From Prinia subflava (taxonomy: Eukaryota; Chordata; Aves; Passeriformes; Cisticolidae), in NCBI RefSeq assembly GCF_021018805.1, contig NC_086283.1, positions 57,489,775 through 57,553,774 on the forward strand: DNA of 64,000 nt, in the 5' to 3' direction. This document shows positions 1 to 18,900 of this stretch, piece after piece. The position numbers and the translations under genes were made by a program. Under the pieces are notes generated by a model. The model saw only the letters and a list, made by a program, of their open reading frames with translations. It was not told where the DNA came from and made no database searches. Position 1 is the first letter of the stretch, and every line of letters starts with the position of its first letter.

Positions 1-235
1 TATCAGAAAGTCCGCGGCGATAGCTGGAACTGCGGGACGTCCCGGCGGGGCAGGGGGTGCGGGGCCCAGCAGCGGACGAAAGGCAGCTCCCAGCTGGGTT
101 ATGGTGAATTCCTTTCCGCAGGCCGCAGGTTCGATCGTCCTCTGAAGCCCAGAAAGAGAGAGCAGCTGCCCCCAGCCCCGTACTTGACCTGCCCCCAAAC
201 TCGCGGTATCTCTCCCCTCGGAGAGGAACTCCCAG
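1..235. other. CpG-rich segment upstream of RNF170 RING exon
   Basis: The first ~235 bases are clearly more GC- and CpG-rich than the AT-rich sequence that follows (for example ccgcggcg and gggacgtcccggcgggg near positions 11-50). I find no codons matching the RNF170 N-terminus here. The missing ~70 residues must therefore lie further left, and this is probably intronic or the edge of a promoter island rather than a coding exon. Human RNF170 and HOOK3 are arranged head to head, so an island somewhere near here is expected, but nothing in the window proves this is it. Confidence 0.35.
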
Positions 236-545
236 AGAAAAAAAGAAATGTTGCCAGATGCTACACTCCTCTCCCGACCTTGGCCACTTCTTTTGTTTTG
301 CTTAAATACCCTTAAGTACCCAGTTTCCTAGCAACCTATGGGAAAAACAATCTATAAGTAAAAAAGAAAGAAAACTCAACCCCCAACAGTATGTTTGATT
401 TTTACATTTAAATACATATCTCATTTCACATAGTTCTGCTTTTGACAGTTTGACTTACAGTGAATTAAAACGAATTTTTTATTAATTTTTAGAGCTTAGT
501 AATAAAATAGCATCTCTAACACTTTGCATTTTCCTGTTGTTCCAG

Positions 546-5691
<5,146 letters not shown>

Positions 5692-5950
5692 AGTGGACAA
5701 AAGTGACCTAAAAGTAGAGTCAGTTGTGGAATGTTTTAAAAAGAAAACTATAACTTAAGTATGCTATAGAAAGGTGCCTGTGTATGATTTCAGTAGTAAC
5801 AATTTCTTAGCTGGTTATGTTATACAAACACAAAGGGTTAGTATATGGTGATGCTTAACTGGAATCTTTAATTCGTGCATTACATATGCTTCATAAGGAT
5901 GAGGTTAGTTTTATAATGTTGTAATAAACCACCTCCATCTACTTCAACCT
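5692..5950 (+). terminator. RNF170: RNF170 proximal 3' UTR and poly(A) signal
   Basis: A canonical AATAAA lies at 5923-5928, about 230 bases after the RNF170 stop codon, in AT-rich sequence. Another AATAAA-containing stretch near 6152 could give a longer 3' UTR. Use of either cannot be told from sequence alone. Confidence 0.5.
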
Positions 5951-8900
5951 GATGAATAACTGTGTGTAATGAAAGCAGAAAACACTTTTTTTGATGTGTT
6001 GTGGTTTGTGAAAAAGAAGTTCTAGCAAAGTACTTCAAACAATAAGCCCATTTGTGTAACCTAGATGTGTAAGAAAATTCAGAAATTCTTCACAGTACAG
6101 TTATCATGGCTAAATTGTTTGCTATCTTCCTGTTGTGGGCTAGAGATTTTTGAAATAAAATTAGCTTCATTTGTCTCTATGGAAGAAGAAGCCCAAGGAC
6201 CGGATTACAATTATCACCCTGCAGTTTGCTGTTGTCCACATGCTTCAGAAAAATAAGGATAATACCTTGGTATTACTTGAACTGCACTATGTACAGTTGC
6301 ATGAAATTTGTACCACTTTATTTTTATATTTGGCAATATACACACAGTATCTGCTCTACATTGAGAAACCAGTATTATACACGCCACACTTGTTAGTGCT
6401 CTGGTTTTTTTAAGTGAAAGCATGGTTTTTCTCTTCAGACTTTTTTATTTAATAAGTATGTATCTTAGAAGCAGAGGTTTTGTGCTGCTTTGGGTCAATG
6501 CAATGTATTTGAAGTGCAACTTCGCATTTCTGTAGATACATTAAAACATTTGGCCAATTGGAGAGGACACTCAAATTCCAAATAGTGGTTGAAAAAAAGT
6601 CAGAACTGGATGTTTACACTACATGTACATGTACTTGGATGTGTACAGTGTAGATGTTTACCCAAACATTCTGCAGTATTTGTGTACTAAACAACATAGA
6701 TATTGGGGTGGGTTTTGGTTGGAGTTTTCTTGTCTGATTGGTTTTTTGATTTGGATATCGATAGAGGAGATTCTGAATTACCTTGAAAAATAGTCTGTGA
6801 TAAGGGACCACAAAAACTATTGAAAGTGTTCTCAGAAATACCAGGGTATTAATTATCTTTAAAGCTGATTTTTTTTCATGTTGAATTTGAGCATAGGCTA
6901 TCATAGGTACACAAGTAATTTGAAAGTGCTTTCATTTTGAGCAATGATTGCCACTATAAAAGTCCAGGATACGACAGATCATTGTACTTTTTAGCTAGAG
7001 GAATGATAATTGCAAGTTAACCTCCTGAGTACTTGAAAGACAGTGAATTAATAGGTGATTCCTTGTGTGTTTACATATATAGGTGAGACCTACAATGAAA
7101 GGGACCTTTTCACCACTTTTGCATTTTGCCCTTGCAGGTGTCTTTCCACAGCTTCTAGCACTTAGGCATGTGCAGGAAGATGATAGAGCTGAAACCTCAG
7201 GTGTCAGTCACTGAGGGTGCAGATTGTCCTTCAGTCTCAGTGTTCTAAATGACATTCATTTAAAACTAAATTCACTGATTCTTCATTTGAAAATTTAGTT
7301 TTGGAAATCCAAGGACATTTTACGAATGAACTGGAAAGCTAAACTTTTGTTTTTTGCTGTTTGTTAGAGATGGGCAAGAAGAGAAAAGGGAAGTGAAGCA
7401 AGGTTTGGAGGAAGAGAGCTAGAGAGAAAATTACATTTTTTGGAAGCAAATGCTAACTAACTTTTCTTGAGCATCTTGGTTGAGCTTTTCCCATTGTGTT
7501 GGCATCGCAAATGTATAATGATGTTTTAGTGGCTACCTCAGTTAAAACTCTTTAAGGTATTATTGAGTAAGGGTGAGATATTCATAAGCTGTTAGATGCA
7601 TTTACAAAGCAAGTTAGTAGTTTAGGATGTTATGTAAGACAGGATTTCACAGTTTTGCTATAAGTATTGTTTTTGGTTTGGGGGTTTTCTTTCCCAAGAA
7701 ATCTAGTTGAAAACAAACCCCCCAAATTCTTTTTTGATTGAGTAAATTTAACACCAACTTTTCTCCTGGAGTTTAAGTTGTAGGTCTGTTTAGAAAAGAG
7801 TGTGAACTGCTCTTGTAGAGTAATTGGGGTTTGTGCATGGATTTTGTTGATCTAGTACCTCATCCATACTTTTATCCTATGATTATAATTTTCCCATGAC
7901 TCTAAATCCAGAGTGGATATAGATGCACATGAAGCTGTGTACTGATTGGTTTTCTTTGAATTTCTCAGTTTCGTGTGCTACTGTGAAGTTCATGTGGAAA
8001 TTCCCTATCCCACATAGGGATCCCCCCACAGGGGATCCTGTGTATCTGAAATCATACTCAAACCACATGTGAAAGACTACATGAAGTTTCCCCATGTTTT
8101 TTTTCTTCAGTACATTTTTAATAGCCAGAAGGGTTTCACTCAGAGGCTTCTGCTTACTTTTGAGCATTGAGTAACATTGTAATCTTAAATTCAACACATT
8201 AAATGCTTGACAGAATTAGGACTGTTCTTTTCAGTGGTATGCGTGCTTGCTTGTGGATATTCTTTTTTGGTCCTGCAAGCTGATGATAAACAATATTATG
8301 ACTTGTTCAGGCCTTTTTATGTAATGCAAAGATGCATCTGTCCTGCGATGTCTGGCTGCTGCTCCTTTCCACAAATCTGAAATAGCTCTAAGTTAGCTGT
8401 CTTGGGTACTTAGCTTGAGCTTAACCTAAGCTCTAGAATTCCCAGGAAGCTGGAGATTAAAATCTGAGCATGTAGTATTCCTGAACTGTGCGCTGCCAAG
8501 TTGTTGTGGCAACAATGTGAAAGGTAGGGGTTAGGGCTGAACACTAGCTACAGAATGTGAAGGAAATATGTGATGCTGTGCGCAGAGTGACTGCAAACAT
8601 CGCAGTGGTTTTGTCTCCTGAGATGGGGCAGGCATGTCACTAAGGGGGGAAAATTTAGACAAGGAAAACTATAGCAGGAAGATGTATGAAGATAAAACAC
8701 AGTTCTTAAAAGATCACATGGGCACCAAAAGCTATGTGAAATATTTGATTGTTCTAGCAATATTAACAAAGACAAAAACAAAAATTATACTTAATAGCTC
8801 TTACAAAATAACTTGTAGCATCTTGAGGCCTCATGATCATCGCGGTATAGAGCGATCCATTTCTGTGCTGTTCGCGTGCCACACCCCTGATGTCTGTGAG

Positions 8901-9265
8901 GATCAGGCATAACAGTGTGGTTTGGGGATACAATTTTGCCGTAAGTTTCATAAAACTGTAGCAGTATGTTATACTAGATTTTTAAGACAAAAGAATTTAA
9001 AACTACTTGTTGTTACTTTTAATGATAATAAATTGCTGTTAAAGAGATTCTCTTGAGTTATGTTATTTTATTGACTGGATGCAATATTGTGTGTTTTCCC
9101 TTCTTCCACTTCCATACTTTAAAGTTGTAAGTGTGGCATCCCATGCTTGAGGGGAAGGGAGTACTCATGGTCAAAAGGAATGACAAAAGTCAGAGGGTCC
9201 ACAAAAACTCACAAAGTTCTAATAGTAAATTACATACTTGGTATGGAAATTGGTATAAATTAGGA
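5951..9265. other. Intergenic, no gene recognised
   Basis: AT-rich non-coding DNA after RNF170. The open frames here are short, lack recognisable domains and overlap on both strands. The start may still be distal RNF170 3' UTR. A small nested inverted repeat sits near 8002-8043. Confidence 0.6.
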
Positions 9266-9269
9266 CCTG

Positions 9270-9930
9270 ATCTCTATGAACACATGGCAATGGGTTTTGA
9301 ATAGAGGGGTAGGGTGAAAGGGGAGAGAGAAAGACAGAAATTGATTTAGGAGAAGGAGAGAGAAAGAAGGAGAGAGAGAGATCACCACTCCTAGCTCCAC
9401 CATCAATCCAGCTGGGGTGTCCTGGGGATGCCCACCCACGTGGGCTTGGTTGGAATACCTTTTATAAATAAATTCCCCATCTTGGAGATAAGTTTCTTGC
9501 TTTCTTCACAAATTAGTAATCCTGTCTAGTCCATTCCTCCAGACCTTTCTGGAAATGGGTCGGAAGGCTTTGGGGATCTCTGGTGATGTCGATCCCCTCT
9601 TACAGTCCATGCTCACTTCTCAGCCTCATGGCTGCACTTCTGCTCTTCTTTGCTTTTCTTTCTTGTGCTGTGCTGTGTTGTGTTCATCTCCAGGAGCCAG
9701 GACAAGGATACTTGTCCCAGAAATGTGCTACCCTACCTCCTCATGGCCTCTTCTCCAGCCACATCCTGTTCTTTCTCAGTTTATTGTTACCAACAATTCT
9801 TGGCTGTGATCACCAACAACCCATGGCTGGCTCCACAGCAGTCTGGCTATCGGTCTTTAAGACATATACATTACCCCTCTTGTCTCCTAGGATTCTACAG
9901 GCAGTAACTTTTCTGCAGTTGTGATCTATT
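9270..9930 (+). mobile_element. Possible LTR-type interspersed repeat
   Basis: The stretch starts with a purine (GA)-rich leader at 9290-9382. It continues through a compositionally distinct block holding a run of short open frames in different registers (9555-9924), with phrases that look like avian endogenous-retrovirus-related repeats I have seen before. No integrase, reverse transcriptase or clear terminal repeat is visible, and I cannot name a family or fix the ends. Treat it as a candidate for repeat masking. Confidence 0.3.
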
Positions 9931-12900
9931 TTTGTCATGGTGGTCAGGATGTTTAGAGATAACTCAGTGATTTTCGTCTTTATGATTGCCATAGCAAAGA
10001 CTACAAAATTTCTAACATCCTATCCCAAAAGCGTATTGTACATCAGATGTCCTTCCCTAAGCAGTCTAACCTGTTCCATCAGATCCATGAGCACTAAGCA
10101 CAATTTCAGGCTGATAAACCAGTACAGATGATCAGTTTAGCACCTTGGCATAACAATCCTCAAGCAACAAAAGCATAAAGACAGGTGAATGAGAATGTAA
10201 GCAAACAGAAAATAGTCTTTAAGTTTACAGGAATGATGAAGATTGGGCTTGGAAGAACTGGATGTGACTTGTCTGTGCTGCAGTCCCAGGCTTTTCTTAG
10301 TTCATGTCATGAAAGGCCCCTGGGCATCAGGAAGACACGATCCATTCTGCAAAGAAATGTCTAACAAATCAGAGCTGGGAAGTCTAGTGCCAGGTTGGGC
10401 TAAGTCTTTTGCTAACTTTGTAGCCTGCTTTGGTACACAGTTCCAGTGTTTATGGAAAAATGTGTAATTGCATAATTGGTAAGGTGCTATTAAATCAGGT
10501 TGAAAGTTTGATGAGTATATGCTACACTTGTCCTTACACCTGAGCGCATGTGCTTGCCATGGAAAGCTCAGCTAAACACTTGAAAGTTCCTCAGCCAAGG
10601 CTGCCAAAGGATGAGGATTTTTTAGGAGGTCTGTTTTACTGTTGTAATTTTGAGTAGATTTTCCACTTCCAGCTGTCAGCCAAACAGAAAACTGCCTGTT
10701 AGTGACCCATACTGAAAACTACGTTGGCATTTGTTCCATGGAGACAGAGCTACAAGTCTTACTGTCCCTGTTTCTTTGAGATGGTGTGTCCTAGTAGGTT
10801 GCCTTCTTCCCTGTTGTGTGTACTGTGTTTTTAAATTGGGGAAAATGCTGCTGAATTTCATTCAATCTGATTCACTCAGTCTATGGACCCATAGAGGTTT
10901 AGAGCAGAGGTGGGTCTTGAGGTCCTGCTCTCATGTGGACAGCACACCATTAGACACTGTGCTAAGTAGAGGTGCTTTCTGTAAGTTGGGCATGTTTTTC
11001 ATTCAGGGCATGAGAAGCCTATCCAAATAATAAATAATTAATCCTGCAAAACCAGGAAAAAAGAGCAGAGGTTTAGGGTTGAATTTCATATTCTATAACT
11101 GTCTCTGGTCTGCTATATATCTCATATTCTATAACTGCTTCTGTCTCTTGGTATGCCCCTGCTCTGTACTATGCTGCCATGTGAGATGTTTGTTGCCTTG
11201 GCATCCACATAAAAATCTATCACAGGTACATTTTGTTTGTGCCTAAGTAATCTCAGATCTTGCCCATGAGGATTTCTATCTCAACCTTCATGTCAAATGT
11301 TAGTGCTGCTGTATTGAGTAGGTGAAATCAAAGGGTGTAGCAAGTTAGGGAATAATAAAAAGGGTCCTTCTAAAGTAAGTTTCTAATTGCATAATGTACT
11401 CTCATTTGTAATGTATGGCCTTGTCAGAGGACATCTGAATATTTTGTCTCTCTTTTTTTGTGCTAATGCTAGACAGAAGACACAAGAATTATGAGAAGAC
11501 TAAACAATACATCCAGAAATAAAGGTCAAGGGTATTTTGATTACTGAGACTGAGGATAGACTGAGGAAGATATGAAACTTTATTTATTTTGAAACAGGAT
11601 GATATTTCCTGTATTAGGTATGACTAGAGAAACACATATGGCTGGAGTTTGAGTGATAGCAAATGAGAGTTAGGAAAAATTTGCCAAAGTGAATGGGGAG
11701 GGGATTTATGAAACCTCTGCTAGGAGGCCTCTGAAGGCAGGCCAACACCTGTAGGGACTGTTTTTTGCACAGCTAGTCCTGCCTGGGGAAAGGGAAGGAC
11801 AATGAAAAGGTAGCTGCTTTCAAGGCAGCTTGTCTTGGCCTTAATAGATGTGAGACCAAAGAAGCTTGATTTGACCAAGCCTTTATTGCTCATGGTGTTT
11901 CTGGCACATTACCTGTATGCATCAGCTGGCAGACCTGACCAGCTTACCTTTCCCCAGGAATTTTACTAAATAGCAGTGTTTAAAGTCCATGGATAACAAT
12001 ATGGCTGCACCTTTTTCAGGACACCTTAATGATTATTTACTATAATAGTCCATTTTATTGGCAAAACTCCTTGTTTGTCCGATATTTTCCAAGCAGAGGA
12101 CTGTTTCTCGTGATTAACAGATGATTAATTAGTGGGAGAGAAGGAGAGGGGAAAGGAACATAATTGATAATATTGAGTCCATTGCTCATTGCTGGCAGGT
12201 AACTAATGGGGAACCATGGGTGTATCGGGTGTTAGTAATAGCTTGGCTAGAATGTTTCATGGAAAGCTGTTCAGCTTCACAAGAGCATATGCTGTGCTTC
12301 ACAGTCAAAAATTGTTTTCTACCCCTTCCCCCTTTTGCCTTCATTCTGGAAACTCATTTCTTCTTTTACCAAAATGGGGATGCAGCAAAACCTGAAAACA
12401 ATCCACACTTTATACAGAGCAGTCAAGTACTACTGAGTAAACCATCTTTTTCAGGAATAGGCTTCCCATCATTCCATGGGATGAGTCCTTGCTCTCCAGA
12501 GCAGAAAGTCACATTTTTGTCCTTCCTGGTGAATGTTCTTCACCATCTAGTTGCCAGGGCTTGGTGCTGTCTGATGTGGTTGCTATTGACGTGTGGGCTC
12601 TAAGGAGTGTCACGGTAATCCGTTTAATGCAAGTTGACCTGAAATATGCCTCATCAGTTTGCTAGGTTATGACAGTTTATGTTTTCACCCCATACGTGGT
12701 CTTCAGCATCCAAACAACCTGACCTGAAGCTGCTCTAGTTTCATTTCTCTTTTCCTTGCAGGATTTGCCTGTTTTGTTCATTACCCCCCTACTTACTTTC
12801 TGTTCTCTGTAAGGACCAAAATGAAGATCACAAAACAAATTAGGATGAATCACTTGCTTATATACTGCAACAGTTCACAACTTACCCCTGAATATTGCTT

Positions 12901-15900
12901 CCAGCCAACTCCTTAATGCTCTTGCATCTCACAGGCCATGCATGAGGAAGGAAGGTAGATGTGTCTGGCATTAAAGGGCCAAGTTCCTCATGCAGAAACC
13001 TGAGGAAGACAGTTGAGTACAGCTCTGTGCTTGTGCCTCCTGTCCACACAAGGAGCTAGGCATCTTGGATCTGCTGCTTTTTCCAAAAAAGAGTGCAGGA
13101 CTTGAAGTCCAGCAGACTTTTCCTATACACCTATATCTTCCCTTATTGCCTCCTGGTTTGGTAGCTGCAGGTAGAGAGTGAAGCACCAGAAGAAGCAAGG
13201 CATCATACGGACCTCCCAGTTAGGCAGGCTGTGTTTGTGCCTGGGAGAAGAGCCCACATACTAAGGAGATGTTGCATTCAGTTTCAGTCACATCTGGAGA
13301 GACTGGTTTTCTCTTGTCACTGAGGTTGTCAGGTACAAGTCTTTTCTTGATGAAAAACCAAGCACTGCTTTGAAAATAATCTCTGTGGTGCTAACCTCTA
13401 TTTACATATAGGTATTTTGAGCCCCTGGGGTTCTCGTTCTCATGGTTTCTTTCACAGCTCCCACAAGCAAAGATTGTCTCAGTATGAAAAGAAGAAGAGA
13501 AAACTCACTAAAGATATTGCAACTGCAAGAACCCTAGGAAAGAAACCAACCATGTAAGACACTTGATTAAAACCACAAGGACTGGTGGTTTTAAAACATG
13601 GTGCCAACAAAGCCGCTTCTCTGGAAATTCCATGAATTTCCCATTCTGAGCTGCTGGGCAAACCCTTCCCTGGATTCAGATTTTCACTTTTGATTCACCT
13701 TGCTCAGAAGAAACAAGTTATTGATGATAATTTTTTACAGATGTTAGATGAGCAGAATTAGCCACACAGCCCCAGCAGGACTTCTCCTGTCCTACCTCCT
13801 GCTCTACTGTGGGCTGCTGCCCTCAGTGACTTCCTTAGTGACTCACAGGGGCACTGCAGATGCTGTGGTAGATCTGGGTCAAAGGGGTGTAGGGGATGGC
13901 TGAAACATCTCATAATCCACAATTGTTGGTGTCTCATTGCCAGGAATGGAAGAAGGAAGTAGGGAGATCTTTACCCTTTCAAAGAAAGAGGGAGTCGGGA
14001 GACCACTAGCTGGCCAGGAAATCAATAAACAACAGCCCTCAGTAAGGTATGAGCAGTAGTCAGATCAGATCCTAACAGAGGCCCATAATGATCCCATGAG
14101 GAGTGTGAGGCAAACAAAAAGCAAGGCCAGGATGAAGTTGCAGGCTGGGCATTGGCCCTCAGCATCAGTGGGTCAATGGAGTGGAGCTGCAGCAAAGCCA
14201 GGTGTGCCCCATTGTTCCCTCAGCACTGCAGGGCAGCTTTACTGTACACTGGAGAGGAAAGCCAATCCCTGGGGCCAGGGCTGAGCTAGAGGTGGCAGCT
14301 GGCCCTCCACCCCTGTGAGTTGATGGGGTTGTCCTCACACTGTGGTCCGTTGTGTTGCTGCAGGGCTTTCCAACTTTTTTGAGGATCATTTGCTTCTCAA
14401 GGGTGTCTGTTGCTTCTTTGAGCTGCTGCAGATAAAGTGACCACAGCCCAGCAGAAATCAACTGGTTGCACAACTCTTTCCAGAGAAGCTTAACATGAGC
14501 TTGCTTCTGTTCTTGTGTTCTGTTTGCTTCAGCCAGTCACTACCCAGTGACTCCTGGGTAATCTTGATCTTGATAAAGATGATGGCAGGTAAGCAGATAC
14601 TGCATCGCCCAAGCTGTCCCTGACATTATGGGAAGATTAAGGAATAGACCCAGGACCGGTGGACTCCTCTGGATAGTACCCCTATACACAGATGTCTCAC
14701 CTGACTCCTTGTAGGTATCTGCCATAATTTATTTTTCAATCTGTGCTTTCTGTACTTAAGTTCTGTACTTCTGTACTTTTTCTTAAGTACTTAAGCTTTC
14801 TTGGAAGGGATGTGTTCTTTAATCTCCATTGGGGTACTGCCCTAATTAGAGCAAGCCACTTCTTCATACAGCATGTGAAAAACCACAACAGGAAGATCCT
14901 AAAGGGTTAAATTTTATCAAGTACCAAAATTTAGCAAAAATAAAATAATCCAAATGGGAAAAGGGAATCAACTTGGGGATTAGTCACTACTGAGTAGGAT
15001 TTACAGAGGAGTAAAAGTAGCGTAAAAATGTAAACTAGCTTTGCATCCACCCACCATACCATGTTTGCTTGCTGAGAAACACCAAGCAAGAACGAGTAGG
15101 CACATCATCTGATATACTGCAGCAAAGGTCCATGGGTCAAAATAATCTAGCAAAAGAATGACATGTCAGACAGCAGGTGTACATGCCTGAGCTGGAAAAG
15201 ACCTACTTACAAACACAGAGCACACCAGTCATTGGCCATCAAGGGGTACCACAGCCTTTGCCCAGAGCTCTGCCTGCAGATCTTGGTATTGCCCATGGGC
15301 TATTTCTTGAGAGATGTTTCACAGGGACAGTTGCAATCTAAATTATTTTCCACCCAAAGCTGTACTCTACTTCTTCCTGTTGGCACCAGAAAAATCATAT
15401 ACTTGCCCATGGACAGTACTATGGCAATGGCGAGGTTGTGGACACATGTGCTCCCCCACAGATGACTCCTTTTCTTCTGATATGGCCCTTTGCAGTAAGG
15501 AATGCAGATTAAACCCCCTGTGTCTTAAGTGCATTCTCCTGCCCTTCTCTGAAAGCCCACTCTCACTAAGCCCCAGTCTCTTCCCAGTAAAAGGCAGCAG
15601 CTTTGCACATTGCTAGTGCACAAGGTTTGACACTGTGCACAAGGATGATGATTCATTTGGCAGGATATATTTCATTCCTCACTGTCCAAAGACCTTTTAT
15701 TTTCCGGGCAAATGTAGTCTGATAAAGAGATTTCAGTATCTTGGCTGCTCGTGGTCTAACCTGTATCTCTTCCCATTGTCTTAAGAAGTACCTCTTTTTT
15801 TCTTCTGACAGCATCAGCACTGCTAAATCAAACCAACCTGACACTCTGCTTACAGCCCCAGCCTTGGGAGTCACATGAGCATGGAGAAGTCCTGGTTTAT

Positions 15901-18900
15901 ACTAACCTTTCTTCACAACGAATTCATATTTCCTGAGAAAAATTCGGTATCAGGGACCCCATACTTACAGCCTTATATGCCAAAAAAAAAAAGGAACATG
16001 AAAAAACCAGCTGCTGAACTCATGTCTTGCTAGGTTTTATATTTCTGAAGCAGGTTATGCTTTTGTAGGACTTGAGTTCGATTAGCTTTTGAAGGTATGG
16101 TTTGTCAGTCCCAGCTTCTCTTTTCCCCCTTCCCCCCTACTACTACCCATAAGTCTGTTTCTTCTCCCTTTTGTCTTGCTTCCTTCCAAGCTGCCTTTTC
16201 CTCTCCCCTTTGCATGACTGGGGGAGTCTGTGCTTGCTTACTGCTATACTGTATTTACCTGCATGTTTAGTGTGACACCTCTTCACAGAAGGTGATGGAA
16301 GGATAAGGGAGGTCCTTCCTCTTAAGACCCCAGCAGTGGTGCTACAAAAGTAAAAAACATAGGCTCCAGAAAATGTGTGAAGTTTTAGATACATATTCCC
16401 CCTAATTTAAAAAATATAATTATGCCAAGCCATCTGTTGCTAATGTAAAAAAAGATGTAAATAGATGATACATAGTGTACAGAGTGTCACATGAGTGCTC
16501 CATCTGCTATCAAGAAAGTTACCGCTCCCCAGCAACAACACTGGTGCTGAAGTGCAATCCAGCATTTGGCGCAGCCCTAGACTTTCCAAAGGCATAGCCA
16601 GATCCAAAGGCTGACCCAAAAGAAAACTCAGGAGTGCATTGGTAGATCTCTGTATATCAAATTTTCATCTCTGCTTTTCTGGCAAGCAGCAATAGTGGCT
16701 TCGTTGAGGACAGGGTAAGTTGTACCTTTACACTCTTATTTCAGACTCTTTGCAAGCTCAGGGATCTTGCTCTCCTCACTCGTATTTCCAAGCTTTACCT
16801 GGAAGACAGGAGTCTAACAAGCTGTGTCTCTCTACCTAACAACATCAGAATGTGCCCACAATGTCAGAGTTATTGGGCAATGAATTAGTACATGAAATGC
16901 AGCTCTGATGAACATGAGGTAGTGGGCATGGGGCAACAGCAATCCTTTCCATGGGTGCTGACTGATGAACTGCATATCAGCTGTTGCCACTCAGGAAGAG
17001 ACCCAAGAGCTGCTATGAATGTTTTGGTGTGCTCAGCAGTGGTTAGAAAATGAAATAAAAGGTTGAGAATTATGAGAGAGGTAAGAAAGGTGATTTAATC
17101 CTCTGGTGCATATGACCGGAGAATTCTCACTCTTCTTCACCATGAGGTGAGCCCCACTAGCCTCCACCTAATTCTGGTGTCCCCATCTCAAGATGGGTGC
17201 AGTGACAGGACAGGGCAGACTCCGGAAAGCTGGAAGTAGAGCATAGTTCTCTGCCCGGACACAGCAAAGATACTAGGATCCTTAACCTACTAAACAGGGG
17301 AGGTATGGTAAAGATCTTAAAAAAACAGGACTCTGGTGGGAAATGTGACAGGAAAACCACTATTCACCTGGTTTGATGTCACCAGGTGTGGGTGACACCA
17401 CAGGGAATTAGCAGAGAACAGTTTCTAAATTCAGGGGAAGGATGAGCTGCTTCACAAGATGAATGGTTACGCTCTGCTGACAGTACTGGCAGTGTTAAGA
17501 GTTTGTACAGTTCCCCAAAGCTTCTAAACAAACCTGTGGCACTAGTTCCATAAGAACTGATAAACATGGAAGCCCCAGAACACCCTTTCCCTCCAAAAGT
17601 TCCCAAATGCTTGTCAGCAGTAGATGGAGGAAGATCTTCTCTCATGCCATACCCTTCTCCACGGTGTCTGCTGCTGTCAGCCAGGGAGCTGTGTCAAATG
17701 GCTCCACAGCCTCACCAGCCTTGAACAAGCTTTGCAGAACCTGATACCATGTTTCCAGCTTGCAACAGGTTTGGGACAAAAAGGGAGTGCAAAACAATCC
17801 TGTAGGAAGCACTGATCAATTTAGAAAACAATCTTCATTCCCATGGTACCAATCAGCCCTTCTTCCCAGGTTTCTCTTTGATGAGTGTGAGTTAGATGCT
17901 TTTGAAGGGCAGGCTTTTCCCCTGGGGACAGAGCCCCTGCATGAAGCCCAGAGACAGGGAGAAGAGCAACAACACAGAGAGCAGGGCAGGTCATGGTGGC
18001 TGGCCCCTTCACTCAGGCTACCCGCCCCCCGTCTGGTCTTCCCCTGCCCACAGCAGTTACTGAAGGAAGGAAACATTATCCAGTGCAGGGACGGAAGGTG
18101 AACCATTCCTCAGGGACGTGATTGAGCATTCCTCTTTCTTTTCAGGTGTTGGAGTGCATCATCCAACACTTCATTTCCAAAGAAGCCATGAGGCTTCACT
18201 TGAAGGGTAGAGCAGTACATGAGCAGTTTTTCACCTCTGAACCTGAAGGTGAGGTGATGTCTGACTCAACAAGGATTTTTCACAGCAAAAAGGTGAGTGG
18301 AAGAAACCTCAAGAGAAACCATCCAAAGCCTTCTGAGAGAGGGGCAGTGGGGTGAAAGGGGAAGCCCTTGTGATCTCTGCCTTGCCAGGGCTTCTTGCTC
18401 CAGTGATGCTGTGGAAGACACAGTTACAACAAAAGTTCTACTTCTAGGGCCAAGGCAGCTGTTACCACCTCCCCTGTGCTACCATATCTGTCTGAGAAAG
18501 CAAGAAACATGGGTTTTGTAAACAGCAAAACCAGGTACAAAAAAAAAAAAATATTATGTCACCAATTCGGCACCAACCCAAACATCTGTCTGGTCCAGAC
18601 AGTGCCTGAGTTTTGCTACTGCTCAGAATAAACTATCACAAAAAATATTTTCTGCCTTCTAAAATCTGATTCCTTAAAAGTAAGGGGCTCTAATTCTGCC
18701 TTTGGTAGGAAGGGCATGGTCTGTTCTTGCATCTTGCTCTTGCATACTTATCAGGTAACAAAGGTTCCCAACTGAGTGGATCCTGAAAAACCTAATACCA
18801 CAGATCCAGCAGGAGGTAAATGCAGTTTGTTTGACCATGCAAACTATGAAGTTTGGAAGTTCAAGATGGGATCAGGAGCTGGTCCCAGCTGTGTTTGCCC

